Of a stretch of DNA of 64,000 nt, positions 9,967-19,173 are shown piece by piece. The stretch covers positions 105,048 through 169,047 of the forward strand of contig NZ_FOSC01000006.1 of NCBI RefSeq assembly GCF_900114155.1. The letters run 5' to 3'. Made by a program: the position numbers and the translations under genes. The stretch is from Marinobacter persicus (lineage in GTDB: Bacteria > Pseudomonadota > Gammaproteobacteria > Pseudomonadales > Oleiphilaceae). The stretch's first letter is position 1. Each line of letters opens with the position of its first letter. The notes under the pieces were generated by a model. That model saw only the letters and a program-made list of their open reading frames with translations, did not search any database and was not told the origin of the DNA.

Positions 9967-10386
9967 CTACCGCCCCTGCAACGTCGCCACCACCCGACGA
10001 CCACCCGCCTGGTTGCGGTGTTCCGCCAGGTAAACACCCTGCCAGGTGCCCAGCGCCAGCTCGCCACGGCTTACCGGAATGGTGAGCGAGGGGCCGATGA
10101 TGACGCTCTTGATGTGGGAGGTGGTGTCGTCCGGGCCTTCGAGGGTGTGCTGGTAGTAGTCGGCGCCTTCAGGCACCATCACGTTGAAGTGGCGTTCGAG
10201 ATCGCCCCGCACATCCGGGTCTGCGTTTTCGTTGATCGCCAGCGAAGCGGAGGTGTGCTGGATGAACAGGTGCAGCAGGCCAACTTCGCAACCGCTCAGG
10301 TCCACCTGCTGCAGGATGTCACGGGTAATCAGGTGAAAGCCCCGGGAGCGCGGGGCCAGATTAATGGTGGTTTGTTGCCAGATCAT
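9967..10386 (-). CDS. yjbQ: YjbQ family protein (UPF0047)
   Basis: The 139-residue protein is a typical YjbQ/UPF0047 member. It has the conserved GLLHLFIQHTSASLAINENADPDV region and the C-terminal GTWQGVYLAEHRN segment, which carries the His and Glu residues of the family's proposed active site. Members have been reported to have weak thiamine phosphate synthase activity, but the physiological role is uncertain. It is the last gene of the mscS-rimK operon, 33 bases after the AstE-like gene. No odd features are seen. Confidence 0.9.
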   Translation of the reverse strand: MIWQQTTINLAPRSRGFHLITRDILQQVDLSGCEVGLLHLFIQHTSASLAINENADPDVRGDLERHFNVMVPEGADYYQHTLEGPDDTTSHIKSVIIGPSLTIPVSRGELALGTWQGVYLAEHRNQAGGRRVVATLQGR

Positions 10387-10419
10387 AGAAACTCCACGAG
10401 CGCGTCATTCCAAAAGGCT

Positions 10420-11481
10420 TCAGCCCTCATCCCACGGATGCACCGGCACCACCGCATCACCATCCACCTGGTTTTCATAGGAACTGCGGAAATAGTCCAT
10501 GGCTTTTTCGGCCTCGTCCAGCTCGTCGAAGCGGGCAATGTGATAGATCGCCTCGCCTTCATTCACCAGCGGCAGGTTGTTCACGCAGATCACAATGCCG
10601 GACCAGGGCGAGGTAACCGCCACTTCGGTTTCGCCGAAGGGGTCGGCGACCATGGCCAGCTTCTGGCCTTTGCGAACTTTCTGCCCCAGCCTGGCCACCG
10701 GGCGCATGATGCCGTCTATATCAGCCCGCACCCACTGGGAGGTGGCGGCGGTTTCCGAGCGTTTGCGCGGGGCTTTGGGGCCTTTTTTGGCGGGTATCAT
10801 TTCCAGCGAGCGCATCACGCGGATCACCCCTTTCACGCCGCTTGAGATCACCACTTCATCAAAGCGCAACGCTTCACCGCCTTCAAAGGTGATGACCGGC
10901 ACATCCTGGGAATCGGCGTAGGCACGCAGGCTGCCTTCGCGCAGGCCCGCGTTGATGATGATCGGTGCACCAAAAGCTTCGGCCATGCGGGCCGTTTCAG
11001 GGTTCTGCAGCTCGGCGCGGATCTGCGGCAGGTTGAAACGGTGAATGGCGCCGGTGTGCAAGTCGATAATATGGCTGACGTTTTCCATCAGCTGGGTGCG
11101 GATCAGGTAGGCGATACGACCGCCCAGCGAGCCGCTCTCGGAGCCCGGGAAGCAACGGTTCAGGTCACGCCGGTCGGGCAGGTAGCGGGTGCGCTGCACA
11201 AAACCGAACACGTTAACAATGGGCACCGCCAGCAGGGTACCGCGCAGGTGACGCAGGGCGGAGTTTTTCAGTACCCGGCGGATGATCTCCACGCCGTTGA
11301 TTTCGTCGCCGTGAATGGCACCGCAGACCATCATCACCGGGCCATCCCGGTGGCCGTGGATCACTTCCACCGGTATATGCAGCGGGGTGTGGGTGTACAG
11401 TTTGGCAACGGGCACTTCCACCGTTTGCCGGGTACCGGCATTTACCTGTACGCCGGCGATTTCAAAAGGCGCTCTGGCCAT
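10420..11481 (-). CDS. Succinylglutamate desuccinylase/aspartoacylase family zinc hydrolase
   Basis: This is an M14-like zinc carboxypeptidase-fold protein of the AstE/aspartoacylase group. The zinc ligands are visible: H57 and E60 in GAIHGDE and H142 in DLHTGAIHR, with the RDLNR arginine region between them. A C-terminal beta domain (about 240-350) follows. It lies five bases after rimK and behind a RimB-like protease. Such hydrolases are often encoded with rimK, where they may remove amino acids added by the ligase; this function is inferred from context. It is not astE of an arginine operon, because no ast neighbours are present. Confidence 0.85.
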   Translation of the reverse strand: MARAPFEIAGVQVNAGTRQTVEVPVAKLYTHTPLHIPVEVIHGHRDGPVMMVCGAIHGDEINGVEIIRRVLKNSALRHLRGTLLAVPIVNVFGFVQRTRYLPDRRDLNRCFPGSESGSLGGRIAYLIRTQLMENVSHIIDLHTGAIHRFNLPQIRAELQNPETARMAEAFGAPIIINAGLREGSLRAYADSQDVPVITFEGGEALRFDEVVISSGVKGVIRVMRSLEMIPAKKGPKAPRKRSETAATSQWVRADIDGIMRPVARLGQKVRKGQKLAMVADPFGETEVAVTSPWSGIVICVNNLPLVNEGEAIYHIARFDELDEAEKAMDYFRSSYENQVDGDAVVPVHPWDEG

Positions 11482-11486
11482 ACTTG

Positions 11487-12395
11487 TTAACCTCTACCGC
11501 CTTTGGTGCGGGTTTTCCAGGGTTTGTAGTTTTTCTCGGTCCAGTCGATAACCATGCCCGCCACGTTCTTGCCGGTGGCACTTTCAATACCTTCCAGGCC
11601 CGGCGAGGAGTTTACTTCCATCACCAGTGGCCCACGGCTGGAGCGCAGCAGGTCCACACCGGCCACATTCAGGCCCATGGCCTTGGCGGCGGTAATAGCG
11701 GTGCGCCGTTCTTCAGGGGTAATGCGAATCAGCGAGGCGGAACCGCCCCGGTGCAGGTTGGAGCGGAACTCGCCTTCGGCACCCTGACGTTTCATGGCGG
11801 CAATCACCTTGCCACCGATCACGAAACAGCGGATGTCGGCACCGCCGGCTTCCTTGATGAACTCCTGCACCAGGATGTCGGCTTTCAGGCCCATGAAGGC
11901 CTCAATCACGCTCTCGGCGGCCTTGCGGGTTTCCGCCAGCACCACCCCGATGCCCTGGGTGCCCTGCAGCAGTTTGATCACCACCGGTGCACCGCCCACC
12001 ATCTGCAGCAGCTCGGGCACGTTGTCCGGCTTGTTGGCGAAACCGGTTACCGGCATGCCAACGCCCTTGCGGGCCAGCAACTGCAGTGAGCGCAGCTTGT
12101 CGCGGGAGCGGGTAATGGCCACGGATTCATTCACCGGGAACACGCCCATCATCTCGAACTGGCGCAGTACGGCGGTGCCATAGAAGGTAACCGAGGCGCC
12201 GATACGGGGAATCACCACGTCGTAGTCTTCCAGATACTCTTCGTGGTAAGAGATACGCGGATCGGCCGAGGTAATGTTCATGGAACAGTGCAGGCAGTCG
12301 ATCACCCGCACCTCGTGGCCCCGGTTCAGGCTTTCCTCCACCAGGCGGCGGGTGGAATACAGGTGCTTGTTACGGGACAGTACCGCAATTTTCAT
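11487..12395 (-). CDS. rimK: RimK-type alpha-L-glutamate ligase
   Basis: RimK is an ATP-grasp ligase that adds glutamate residues to the C-terminus of ribosomal protein S6. The 302-residue protein has the RimK N-terminal domain ([20 protein letters not shown]) and ATP-grasp motifs ([37 protein letters not shown] and the metal-binding [13 protein letters not shown] near the C-terminus). It lies two bases downstream of a RimB-like retropepsin gene, the classic rimAB-K arrangement of pseudomonads. The likely substrate, RpsF, is encoded in this window at 51693-52100 and ends in EEE. Confidence 0.94.
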   Translation of the reverse strand: MKIAVLSRNKHLYSTRRLVEESLNRGHEVRVIDCLHCSMNITSADPRISYHEEYLEDYDVVIPRIGASVTFYGTAVLRQFEMMGVFPVNESVAITRSRDKLRSLQLLARKGVGMPVTGFANKPDNVPELLQMVGGAPVVIKLLQGTQGIGVVLAETRKAAESVIEAFMGLKADILVQEFIKEAGGADIRCFVIGGKVIAAMKRQGAEGEFRSNLHRGGSASLIRITPEERRTAITAAKAMGLNVAGVDLLRSSRGPLVMEVNSSPGLEGIESATGKNVAGMVIDWTEKNYKPWKTRTKGGRG

Positions 12396-12397
12396 AG

Positions 12398-12889
12398 TCA
12401 GGTCCTCAGTGCCGGTTCGCCGGCAAGATACGAAGCTTCAGGGTAAATTTCGGCGCGGCCGGCCATGGCCGTGCGCCCCAACAACATGCGAAAGCGCATA
12501 CTGTCACGATTGGTCAGGGTCATTTCAACCGGCCAGCTCAAGTCGCCCACCACCAGGGTGGTTTCAATCACCAGCCGCTCTTCCTTGTGGCCACCGGAAT
12601 CCGACACGGTGCGCTCGTCCAGCACCCGGGCATCGCACTCAATGGAGTGATGCAAATCGTTCTGTACCGGGTGCACCCAGAACCGCACCCGGCGCTCGCC
12701 GTTCTCGGTGTAGGGTTCCACCCGGTAGGCGTGCAGGCAGGAGGTGCGGGCACCGGTGTCCACCTTCGCCTTGATCCGCTCGATGCCCAGATCCGGCAGG
12801 CCCACCCATTCACGCCAGCCCAGTTGAGCTTTGGTTTTGCTCCAGTCCGGTTGAACGGTTTTGATCGCTTCGGTCTTTTTTGTTGGCAT
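12398..12889 (-). CDS. RimB-like retropepsin family protease (ATP-dependent zinc protease family)
   Basis: The 163-residue protein belongs to the family once called ATP-dependent zinc proteases (PF05618), whose members have a retropepsin fold. The aspartic-protease motif DTGARTS is at 44-50. RimB of pseudomonads is such a protein and trims glutamates that RimK adds to S6. Here the gene directly precedes rimK with a two-base gap, supporting the same role. It has no signal peptide, so it should act in the cytoplasm. Assignment to RimB itself is by context. Confidence 0.85.
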   Translation of the reverse strand: MPTKKTEAIKTVQPDWSKTKAQLGWREWVGLPDLGIERIKAKVDTGARTSCLHAYRVEPYTENGERRVRFWVHPVQNDLHHSIECDARVLDERTVSDSGGHKEERLVIETTLVVGDLSWPVEMTLTNRDSMRFRMLLGRTAMAGRAEIYPEASYLAGEPALRT

Positions 12890-12893
12890 CCGG

Positions 12894-13757
12894 TCAATCC
12901 TTGTCTTTGGTGTGTTCCGGGTCTACCAGCTGTATACGGAACGGCGCCGAATGGCTACCGGCGTATACGCTGGTATGGGGAAACGGTATTTCTATGCCCT
13001 CTTGATCGAGCGCTTTTTTCACATCAATCATCATGCTGCCACGGCCTTCAAGGTATTCCTCTTTCACCACCCAGAAGGAGAACTGTAAATCCACCGACGA
13101 CGCGCCAAAGCCGGTCACCAGTACAAAGGGCTTGGGCTCCTCCAGGCATACCGGGCTCTGTTCAGCCAGGTTAAGCAGCAGGCTTTTCACCCGCTCCAGG
13201 TCTTCGGCATAGGCGATGCCAATCACCAGGTCTATGCGGCGAATGGGGAAACGCGAGCGGTTGATCACCCGGGTCTTAATCAGGGTTTCGTTCGGAATGC
13301 GCACGTAGAGGTTATCCGGTGTTCGCAACTTTACGCTGAGCAGGTCAATCGCCACCACTTCCCCGGTGGTGGCGTCAGCCTCGATCACATCGCCAATCTC
13401 AAAGGGTTTTTCCATCACCAGGAACAGCCCGCTGATGATGTTGGAAGCCGAAGTCTGGGAAGCAAAGCCAATGGCGACGGTCAGAATACCCGCCGCGCCC
13501 AGGACCACCTGCAGGGAGAACCCGGCCTCGCGCAGCGCGGCCATGGCAAACACCACGAACACCAGGTAAAACACCAGGCGCCGGATCATCACCTCGTGGT
13601 GACGGGAAGTGCGTTTGCCCACCAGGTGGCCGACGCTCCGGGCCGATAGAGAGCCCAGCACCAGGCCCAGCAGTAACAGGAACGCGGCCGCCAGCCATTG
13701 CCCCCAGGCAATGCCACCGGCCATCTGCATGATTGTGTTGTTCAGTTCATCAAACAC
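12894..13757 (-). CDS. mscS: Small-conductance mechanosensitive channel (MscS family)
   Basis: The 287-residue protein has three N-terminal membrane segments (about 15-40, 60-80 and 85-120). The third is the pore helix, rich in Gly/Ala (GAAGILTVAIGFASQTSASNI). A cytoplasmic beta domain follows (FLVMEKPFEIGDVIEADATTG). It would open on membrane tension to release solutes. It overlaps no gene but is only four bases before the RimB-like gene, so it is part of the rimK operon. Length and motifs match E. coli-type MscS. Confidence 0.92.
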   Translation of the reverse strand: MFDELNNTIMQMAGGIAWGQWLAAAFLLLLGLVLGSLSARSVGHLVGKRTSRHHEVMIRRLVFYLVFVVFAMAALREAGFSLQVVLGAAGILTVAIGFASQTSASNIISGLFLVMEKPFEIGDVIEADATTGEVVAIDLLSVKLRTPDNLYVRIPNETLIKTRVINRSRFPIRRIDLVIGIAYAEDLERVKSLLLNLAEQSPVCLEEPKPFVLVTGFGASSVDLQFSFWVVKEEYLEGRGSMMIDVKKALDQEGIEIPFPHTSVYAGSHSAPFRIQLVDPEHTKDKD

Positions 13758-13763
13758 CTGAAA

Positions 13764-14579
13764 TCACCCGAAAATATGGTCGAAGGCGCGCACCAGGCGC
13801 CGGCCGCGGGCCAGTTTCTCCCGCGCTGGCGCAATCGCCCGGCAATCGCCGGCCTCTGGCGGCACCGAGTGTTCAATACGCAGGCTGGCGGAACTCATGT
13901 CGGTTTCGCATTCAATGGTAGCCCCGGGGGTCCATAGCTGGTCCCGTTCGTTACGGTACAGCGCCAGCAGGGGTGTGGGCAGGCTGAAACGCTCCAGCAG
14001 CAGCGGCTTCTCGCACCGGTTGATAATGGTCACCGGCGTAACGGCCCGCCAGGGGCGCTTGGGAACCGCCTCCAGCGCCAGCCGGCCATAGGTGGCCGAG
14101 GCGTAACACAGCTCACCCGTCATGGTGTTGGCCCCCAGCCAGGTTTTCGACATGGAAGCCAGCGGCAACTCGGTTAACACGCCGGGGCGCTGGCCAACAC
14201 TCACCTGCAACCACAGCGTGGTACCCACGTACAGAAGGCACTGGCCACCGGCTGGAATGGTGAGAGGCTGGTAGGGGCGAATCACCGTGGGCAGCGAGGC
14301 CATGGCTGGCAGGTAACACACTTTGCCAGGGTCATCCGGGGTGCGAATGAAGCGCTCCAGGGGAGTGTCGGACGTCGGCAGAAAATGATCGACGGTTTCG
14401 TACCAGTTCAGGGGGTCCGCATCTGGCGTGAGTGTTTCGTGGCGCACCTGCCACTCCATATCCAGAAGGGTAACCCACAGGCGGACATGGCCCAGCTGGT
14501 GGCGTTGGGTCTGGCCGGAAGCCAGTTGATACGGGTGCGCCCAGACACCATCGCGCTGGCTTTCGGTGAATTCAGTCAT
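13764..14579 (-). CDS. Conserved hypothetical protein, possibly DUF432-like
   Basis: This 271-residue soluble protein has no signal peptide, membrane segment or catalytic motif that I recognise. It is rich in beta-forming segments (GQCLLYVGTTLWLQVSV, VTPVTIINRCEKPLLLERF). It is the first gene of the mscS-rimB-rimK operon and ends six bases before mscS. I recall DUF432 proteins beside MscS-type channels, so that family is my best guess, but I cannot verify it. The context suggests a link to channel function or S6 modification. Confidence 0.75.
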   Translation of the reverse strand: MTEFTESQRDGVWAHPYQLASGQTQRHQLGHVRLWVTLLDMEWQVRHETLTPDADPLNWYETVDHFLPTSDTPLERFIRTPDDPGKVCYLPAMASLPTVIRPYQPLTIPAGGQCLLYVGTTLWLQVSVGQRPGVLTELPLASMSKTWLGANTMTGELCYASATYGRLALEAVPKRPWRAVTPVTIINRCEKPLLLERFSLPTPLLALYRNERDQLWTPGATIECETDMSSASLRIEHSVPPEAGDCRAIAPAREKLARGRRLVRAFDHIFG

Positions 14580-14715
14580 GCCCGGGGAAAGGCTCCTTTT
14601 ATGGACCGGTTTACCGTTGAACTATAATCCAAACCGGTGCTGTCAGCGAATATACAAGCCAATGATTTTTGAGCTGTAATTACCCTTATCACCACTCAAC
14701 TCACAGGGATGGCCG

Positions 14716-16125
14716 ATGACACAGCTGGTTTGGTTCCGAAACGATCTGCGAGTGGCCGACAATCCGGCACTCACTGCCGCATGCGCCACCGGCGAGGCTG
14801 TTCACGCGTGCTTTCTGATAACCCCGGGGCAATGGCGGCAACATGACTGGTCCGCAGCGCGGGTCCAGTTTGTGCTGGAACACGCCAACGCCCTGGCCCG
14901 CAGGCTTGCCGACCTGGGCATTGCCCTGCATTTCCTGACCGCCGACGTCTTCTCTGACAGCCTGGATGTACTGGAATCCTTCTGCCGGCGGCATGACATC
15001 AGCCAGCTGCACTTCAACGAAGAATACGGCATCAACGAACGCCGGCGTGACAAACAGGCCCACCAACGGCTGAGCGAGCTGGGAGTGGCGGTCCACAAAT
15101 ACCGGGACCAGACGGTTGCCCCGGTTGGCGAGATACTGACCGGGCAGAACGAGCCCTACTCCGTGTTCACACCGTTTTCCCGCAGCTGGCGCAAGTGGAT
15201 CGACGCCAGCCAGCCGCAGGTGTATCCGGTCCCCAAGCCCATTGGCCCGGCGGTTGAGCCCGAACAGACCGATACCCACATTGAGCCCTTCACCGAAGCA
15301 CCGGCATTACTGGTCGGCATTGGCGAGCAGGCCGCCCATGACCGCCTGGACAATTTCATTGCCCGCAGGGCCAGCCGCTACAAGGACGACCGGGATTTCC
15401 CAGCGATCGACGGCACCAGCCTGCTCTCCCCTTACCTGGCCAACGGCGTGCTATCCGGCCGCCAGTGCCTGATTGCCGCCCGCCAGGCGGCTGGTTCCGG
15501 CACCACCGCTTCCAGCGGGGGCATCGAGACCTGGATCAACGAAATCGCCTGGCGGGACTTTTACATCAACATTCTTTACCACTACCCGCGCGTGAGCATG
15601 AACCGGGCATTCAAGCAGGATACCGAGGCACTGGAATGGAATATGCCGGGGGAGCACTTCGAAGCCTGGAAGGAAGGCCGCACCGGCATCCCCATCGTCG
15701 ACGCCGCCATGCGCCAGTTGAAAGCCACCGGCTGGATGCACAACCGCCTGCGCATGGTCACAGCCATGTTCCTGACCAAGAACCTCTTCATCGACTGGCG
15801 GTTGGGCGAGGCCTGGTTCATGCAGAATCTGGTGGACGGTTTTCTGGCTTCGAACAATGGCGGCTGGCAATGGAGCGCTTCAACCGGCACCGACGCGGCG
15901 CCCTACTTTCGGGTGTTCAATCCGGTCACGCAAAGCGAGCGGTTTGATCCGGAAGGGGAATTTATTCGTCAGTGGGTGCCAGAATTGGCGAAGCTGGATA
16001 GCAAGCGGATTCATGAACCGGGCCGCAAAGGCGGGGTGATTCCCAAAGACTATCCAAGGCCCATTGTGGATTTGAAGGAGAGCCGAAAGGAGGCGATTGC
16101 TCGGTTTCAGGCTCTGAAGGATTGA
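14716..16125 (+). CDS. phrB: Deoxyribodipyrimidine photolyase (class I CPD photolyase)
   Basis: Photolyase uses light to split pyrimidine dimers. The 469-residue protein starts with the cryptochrome/photolyase Rossmann domain (TQLVWFRNDLRVADNPAL). It has the FAD-binding helical domain with INEIAWRDFYINILYHYP, the NNGGWQWSASTGTDAAPYFRVFNP segment and the end motif YPRPIVDLKESRKEAI. Start at ATG 14716, 9 bases after CAGGGA. It is transcribed divergently from the mscS operon and faces moeB. The convergent gap holds two structured repeats. Confidence 0.96.
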   Translation: MTQLVWFRNDLRVADNPALTAACATGEAVHACFLITPGQWRQHDWSAARVQFVLEHANALARRLADLGIALHFLTADVFSDSLDVLESFCRRHDISQLHFNEEYGINERRRDKQAHQRLSELGVAVHKYRDQTVAPVGEILTGQNEPYSVFTPFSRSWRKWIDASQPQVYPVPKPIGPAVEPEQTDTHIEPFTEAPALLVGIGEQAAHDRLDNFIARRASRYKDDRDFPAIDGTSLLSPYLANGVLSGRQCLIAARQAAGSGTTASSGGIETWINEIAWRDFYINILYHYPRVSMNRAFKQDTEALEWNMPGEHFEAWKEGRTGIPIVDAAMRQLKATGWMHNRLRMVTAMFLTKNLFIDWRLGEAWFMQNLVDGFLASNNGGWQWSASTGTDAAPYFRVFNPVTQSERFDPEGEFIRQWVPELAKLDSKRIHEPGRKGGVIPKDYPRPIVDLKESRKEAIARFQALKD

Positions 16126-16154
16126 TAGTGAGTTGCCGTAGATTACCGGGCCAT

Positions 16155-16252
16155 GTCAGGAAGGACTGTCCAAAAACCGCTACGAGCACATCCATGTGCG
16201 CTTATTTCGGGCCATCCCTGGCCCTCAAAATTTTTGGACAGTCCTTCCTGAC
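16155..16252 (-). repeat. Structured intergenic repeat, copy 1
   Basis: A perfect 22-bp inverted repeat (16155-16176 with 16231-16252) encloses two small hairpins: a CACA/TGTG stem with loop TCCA near 16188-16199, and a GGGCCA/TGGCCC stem with loop TCCC near 16209-16224. On the minus strand the loops read TGGA and GGGA, with GGA 24 nt apart. The CGCTTAT linker between them recurs in copies 2 and 3. The outer stem sequence differs from the other copies, but full pairing is kept. Confidence 0.85.
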
Positions 16253-16328
16253 ACGCCCCTGTTTTGCAGTGGCCTAAACATCCCCACAGACGACCACTAT
16301 AGACGGCTCTCGGCATAAGTCAGAACGA

Positions 16329-16437
16329 CAGGGTTGGGGAGGCCTTTCCAAAAATTTGTGGAGCCATGGATGGCGGAACATAAGCGCCACAGGGATGTGC
16401 CGCAGGAGCGCTTTTTGGAAAGGCCTCCCCAACCCTG
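16329..16437 (+). repeat. Structured intergenic repeat, copy 2
   Basis: A perfect 26-bp inverted repeat (16329-16354 with 16412-16437) encloses a GCCA/TGGC hairpin with loop TGGA (GGA at 16368-16370) and an ACA/TGT hairpin carrying AGGGAT (GGA at 16393-16395). The order matches copy 1 read on the opposite strand, including the ATAAGCGC linker. The arm ends in TTTCCAAAAA, like copies 3 and 4 near their junction with the core. Confidence 0.85.
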
Positions 16438-16472
16438 TTTACACCATTAGCTGAGGTACTGCTTTGGGAAAC

Positions 16473-17225
16473 TTACTCCGAACTTGAACAAACAGGACAG
16501 CCAGGATCTTTCGCCAGCTTCATCTCCCGCCACCGCATCTTCCAGGCATCCAGAATCAGCAGGCGCCCCACCAGCGGCTCGCCCACACCACTGATCACCT
16601 TGATGGCCTCCATGGCCTGGGCGGCGCCTATCATGCCCACCAGCGGACCGATAACGCCGGCTTCGGAGCAGCTCAAATCCTCGCTGCCCTCTTCCTCATA
16701 CAAACAGTGATAGCAGGGGCTGTCCGGCTGACGGGGATCGTAAACCGATAACTGTCCCTCGCCACGAATGGCGGCGCCGGAGACCAGCGGTACCTTTGCG
16801 GCCACGCAGGCACGGTTCAGGGCGAAGCGGGTGGCGAAGTTATCGGTACAGTCCAGTACCAGCGAGGCATCCTGAACCAGGCGCTGTAGTTCATCGCCCT
16901 GCACTCTCTGATTCACAGCGGTTACCGAGGTGCCGGGATTGATGGCCCGTACCCGGTCAGCAAGGCGCTCGGCCTTGGCTTCACCCAATGCGGTTTGATC
17001 AAACGCTATCTGCCGCTGCAGGTTGGCCAGTTCCACCGTGTCGTCATCCACCAGCGTCAGGTGGCCAATGCCAGCCGCACCCAGGTACAGCGCCACCGGG
17101 CAGCCAAGGCCACCGGCGCCGACCACCAGCACGCGGGCTGATTTCAGCTTTTCCTGACCGGCGATATCGAATTCCGGCATCAGAATCTGGCGGCTGTAGC
17201 GCAACAGTTCTTCATCATTGAGCAT
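16473..17225 (-). CDS. moeB: MoeB/ThiF-type adenylyltransferase (HesA family)
   Basis: E1-like enzymes adenylate the C-terminal glycine of sulfur carrier proteins such as MoaD or ThiS. The 250-residue protein has the nucleotide-binding motif VVGAGGLGCPVALYLGAAGIG, the LANLQRQIAF arginine segment, the conserved DCTDNFATRF region and two CxxC-type zinc pairs (CYHC and CPVC). It follows prmC by 15 bases on the same strand, an order seen in many gammaproteobacteria, where the gene is usually called moeB. No carrier protein gene is nearby, so MoeB versus ThiF is not decided by the sequence alone. Confidence 0.9.
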   Translation of the reverse strand: MLNDEELLRYSRQILMPEFDIAGQEKLKSARVLVVGAGGLGCPVALYLGAAGIGHLTLVDDDTVELANLQRQIAFDQTALGEAKAERLADRVRAINPGTSVTAVNQRVQGDELQRLVQDASLVLDCTDNFATRFALNRACVAAKVPLVSGAAIRGEGQLSVYDPRQPDSPCYHCLYEEEGSEDLSCSEAGVIGPLVGMIGAAQAMEAIKVISGVGEPLVGRLLILDAWKMRWREMKLAKDPGCPVCSSSE

Positions 17226-17240
17226 GGTGATGCCTCCCGT

Positions 17241-18092
17241 TCAGGTTGCGGCCGGCTTCCGGGCCAGGGTCAGGCGTTGATTGCCGCCGTAATCCCGGCG
17301 GGTTTCGATGTCCCGCCAGCGGGCCGCGTTAAACAAGGCTCGCACGGCGTCGCCCTGATCGTAACCGTGTTCCAGCATAAGAAAACCCTCATCAGACAAC
17401 CAGTGAGGGGCTTCACTGATTAAATAGCGGATGTCATCCAGGCCATCTGCACCGGAAACCAGAGCCGATTCCGGCTCGAAACGCACATCCCCTTCTTTTA
17501 AATGATGATCGCTGGCCGGGATATACGGCGGGTTGGAGATCAGAAGGTCAAACCGGTGGCCAGCCGGCAATTGGGCGAACCAGTGGCTTTGTACCACGGT
17601 GACCGGGAGTTTCAGGGCCTCGCTGTTGGTTTTGGCTAGCGCGACAGCCTCGGCAATCCGGTCGCTGGCCATGATGGCCCACCGTGGTCTCTCACTGGCC
17701 AGGGCCAGAGCGATGGCGCCGGTGCCAGTGCCCAGGTCCAGCACGTTGGCGTGTTCCGGCAACGGCAAGTCCAGTGCGGCTTCCACCAGGCATTCGGTGT
17801 CCGGGCGGGGAATCAGGGTGTTGCGGCTGACTTTCAGGGGCAGCGACCAGAACTCCTGCTCTCCCAGCAGGTAGGCAATGGGCTGACCCGCCACCCGCTC
17901 GGCCACCAGGGCCTGAAACCGTGTCGCCTGGGCCTCGGGAATTTGCCGCTCCGGCCAGGCAAAGAAACTGGTCCGGCTCAGGCCTGTCACATGAGCCAGC
18001 AGCAGTTCGGCGTCCAGCTTCGGGGATTCGCCCCCTATGCGGGCGGTGGCTTCTTGCAGCAATCCCTGGCAGGTCAGGCCGGTGTCACTGCT
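17241..18092 (-). CDS. prmC: Peptide chain release factor N5-glutamine methyltransferase PrmC
   Basis: PrmC methylates the glutamine of the GGQ motif in release factors. The catalytic NPPY is at about 188-191 and the SAM-binding DLGTGTG at 120-126. The start is placed at ATG 18092, giving 283 residues and a family-like N-terminus ([20 protein letters not shown]). It overlaps the end of prfA by eight bases. A longer in-frame opening (to 18170) would lie entirely inside prfA and has no family similarity. Coupling to its substrate gene prfA is the classic arrangement. Confidence 0.96.
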   Translation of the reverse strand, partial: SSDTGLTCQGLLQEATARIGGESPKLDAELLLAHVTGLSRTSFFAWPERQIPEAQATRFQALVAERVAGQPIAYLLGEQEFWSLPLKVSRNTLIPRPDTECLVEAALDLPLPEHANVLDLGTGTGAIALALASERPRWAIMASDRIAEAVALAKTNSEALKLPVTVVQSHWFAQLPAGHRFDLLISNPPYIPASDHHLKEGDVRFEPESALVSGADGLDDIRYLISEAPHWLSDEGFLMLEHGYDQGDAVRALFNAARWRDIETRRDYGGNQRLTLARKPAAT

Positions 18093-19173
18093 CATTGGCC
18101 AGTTCAGCCAGCAGTTCGGCCTGGTGCTCGTGTTGCAGGGGCACAACCACCGCGTCGAGGTCACCGCCAATCACTTCGTCGAGCTTGTACAGTGTCAGGT
18201 TGATGCGGTGGTCGGTAATCCGGCCCTGGGGGAAGTTATAGGTGCGAATGCGCTCGGAACGGTCGCCACTGCCCACCAGGCTCTTGCGGGTTTCCGCCAT
18301 GCTTTTCTGCTGCTTTTCCTGCTCGATGTTCTGGATACGGGAAGCCAGCAGGCTCATGGCCTTGGCTCGGTTCTTGTGCTGGGAACGCTCTTCCTGGCAC
18401 TCCACCACAATGCCGGTGGGCAGGTGGGTAATCCGGATGGCCGAATCGGTTTTGTTGACGTGCTGGCCGCCAGCGCCGGAGGCCCGGAAGGTATCCACCC
18501 GCAAATCGGCTTTGTTGATGTCCACGGCTTCGGCTTCATCGGCCTCAGGCATCACCGCCACGGTGCAAGCGGAGGTGTGAATGCGCCCCTGCGACTCGGT
18601 TTCCGGCACCCGCTGTACCCGGTGTGCGCCGGATTCAAATTTCAGTGCGCCATATACGCCCTCGCCCGCCACCCGGGCAATCACCTCTTTATAGCCGCCG
18701 TGCTCACCTACGTTTTCGCTCAGCACTTCCACCTGCCAGCGGCGCTTCTCGGCATACCGGCAATACATGCGGAACAGGTCGCCGGCAAAAATCGCGGCTT
18801 CGTCACCGCCGGTACCTGCACGAACCTCCAGAAACACGTTTTTGCCGTCGTTCGGGTCTTTCGGCAGCATCAGGCGCTGCAATTCTTCGTCCAGCTCTTC
18901 ACTCCGGGCGCGGGCGGCCGCAAGTTCTTCTTCTGCCATCTCGCGCATCTCGGCATCGCCGTCCCGGGCCAGCTCTTCGGCTTCGGCCATGTCTTCCAGC
19001 GACTGGCGCCAGGCCTGGAAGCATTTCACCACCGGCTCGATTTCAGCAAATTCCCGGGAAAGGTCACGAAATTGGTTCTGGTCGGCAATGGTCGCGGCGT
19101 CAGCCAATAGCGCGCTGACCTCCTCGAACCGGTCAACCAACTGTTCGAGGCGGTGTTGTATGGAAGACTTCAT
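18085..19173 (-). CDS. prfA: Peptide chain release factor 1
   Basis: RF1 ends translation at UAA and UAG. The 362-residue protein carries the GGQ motif at 235-237, whose Gln is the PrmC substrate. The PxT codon-recognition tripeptide is present as PET at 190-192, where E. coli RF1 has PAT. Its start overlaps the hemA stop by four bases and its end overlaps prmC. The hemA-prfA-prmC operon is therefore fully coupled. Length is normal. Confidence 0.98.
   Translation of the reverse strand: MKSSIQHRLEQLVDRFEEVSALLADAATIADQNQFRDLSREFAEIEPVVKCFQAWRQSLEDMAEAEELARDGDAEMREMAEEELAAARARSEELDEELQRLMLPKDPNDGKNVFLEVRAGTGGDEAAIFAGDLFRMYCRYAEKRRWQVEVLSENVGEHGGYKEVIARVAGEGVYGALKFESGAHRVQRVPETESQGRIHTSACTVAVMPEADEAEAVDINKADLRVDTFRASGAGGQHVNKTDSAIRITHLPTGIVVECQEERSQHKNRAKAMSLLASRIQNIEQEKQQKSMAETRKSLVGSGDRSERIRTYNFPQGRITDHRINLTLYKLDEVIGGDLDAVVVPLQHEHQAELLAELANEQ

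Larger units (their letters stand above)
16126..16472. other. Convergent intergenic region holding two structured repeats
   Basis: This 347-bp gap separates the 3' ends of phrB and the moeB-like gene. No ORF with plausible coding character was found. It contains two copies of a long-stem repeat (16155-16252 and 16329-16437) in opposite orientation, separated by 76 bp of unremarkable sequence. Either copy could act as a transcription or mRNA end for one of the flanking genes. Confidence 0.85.
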
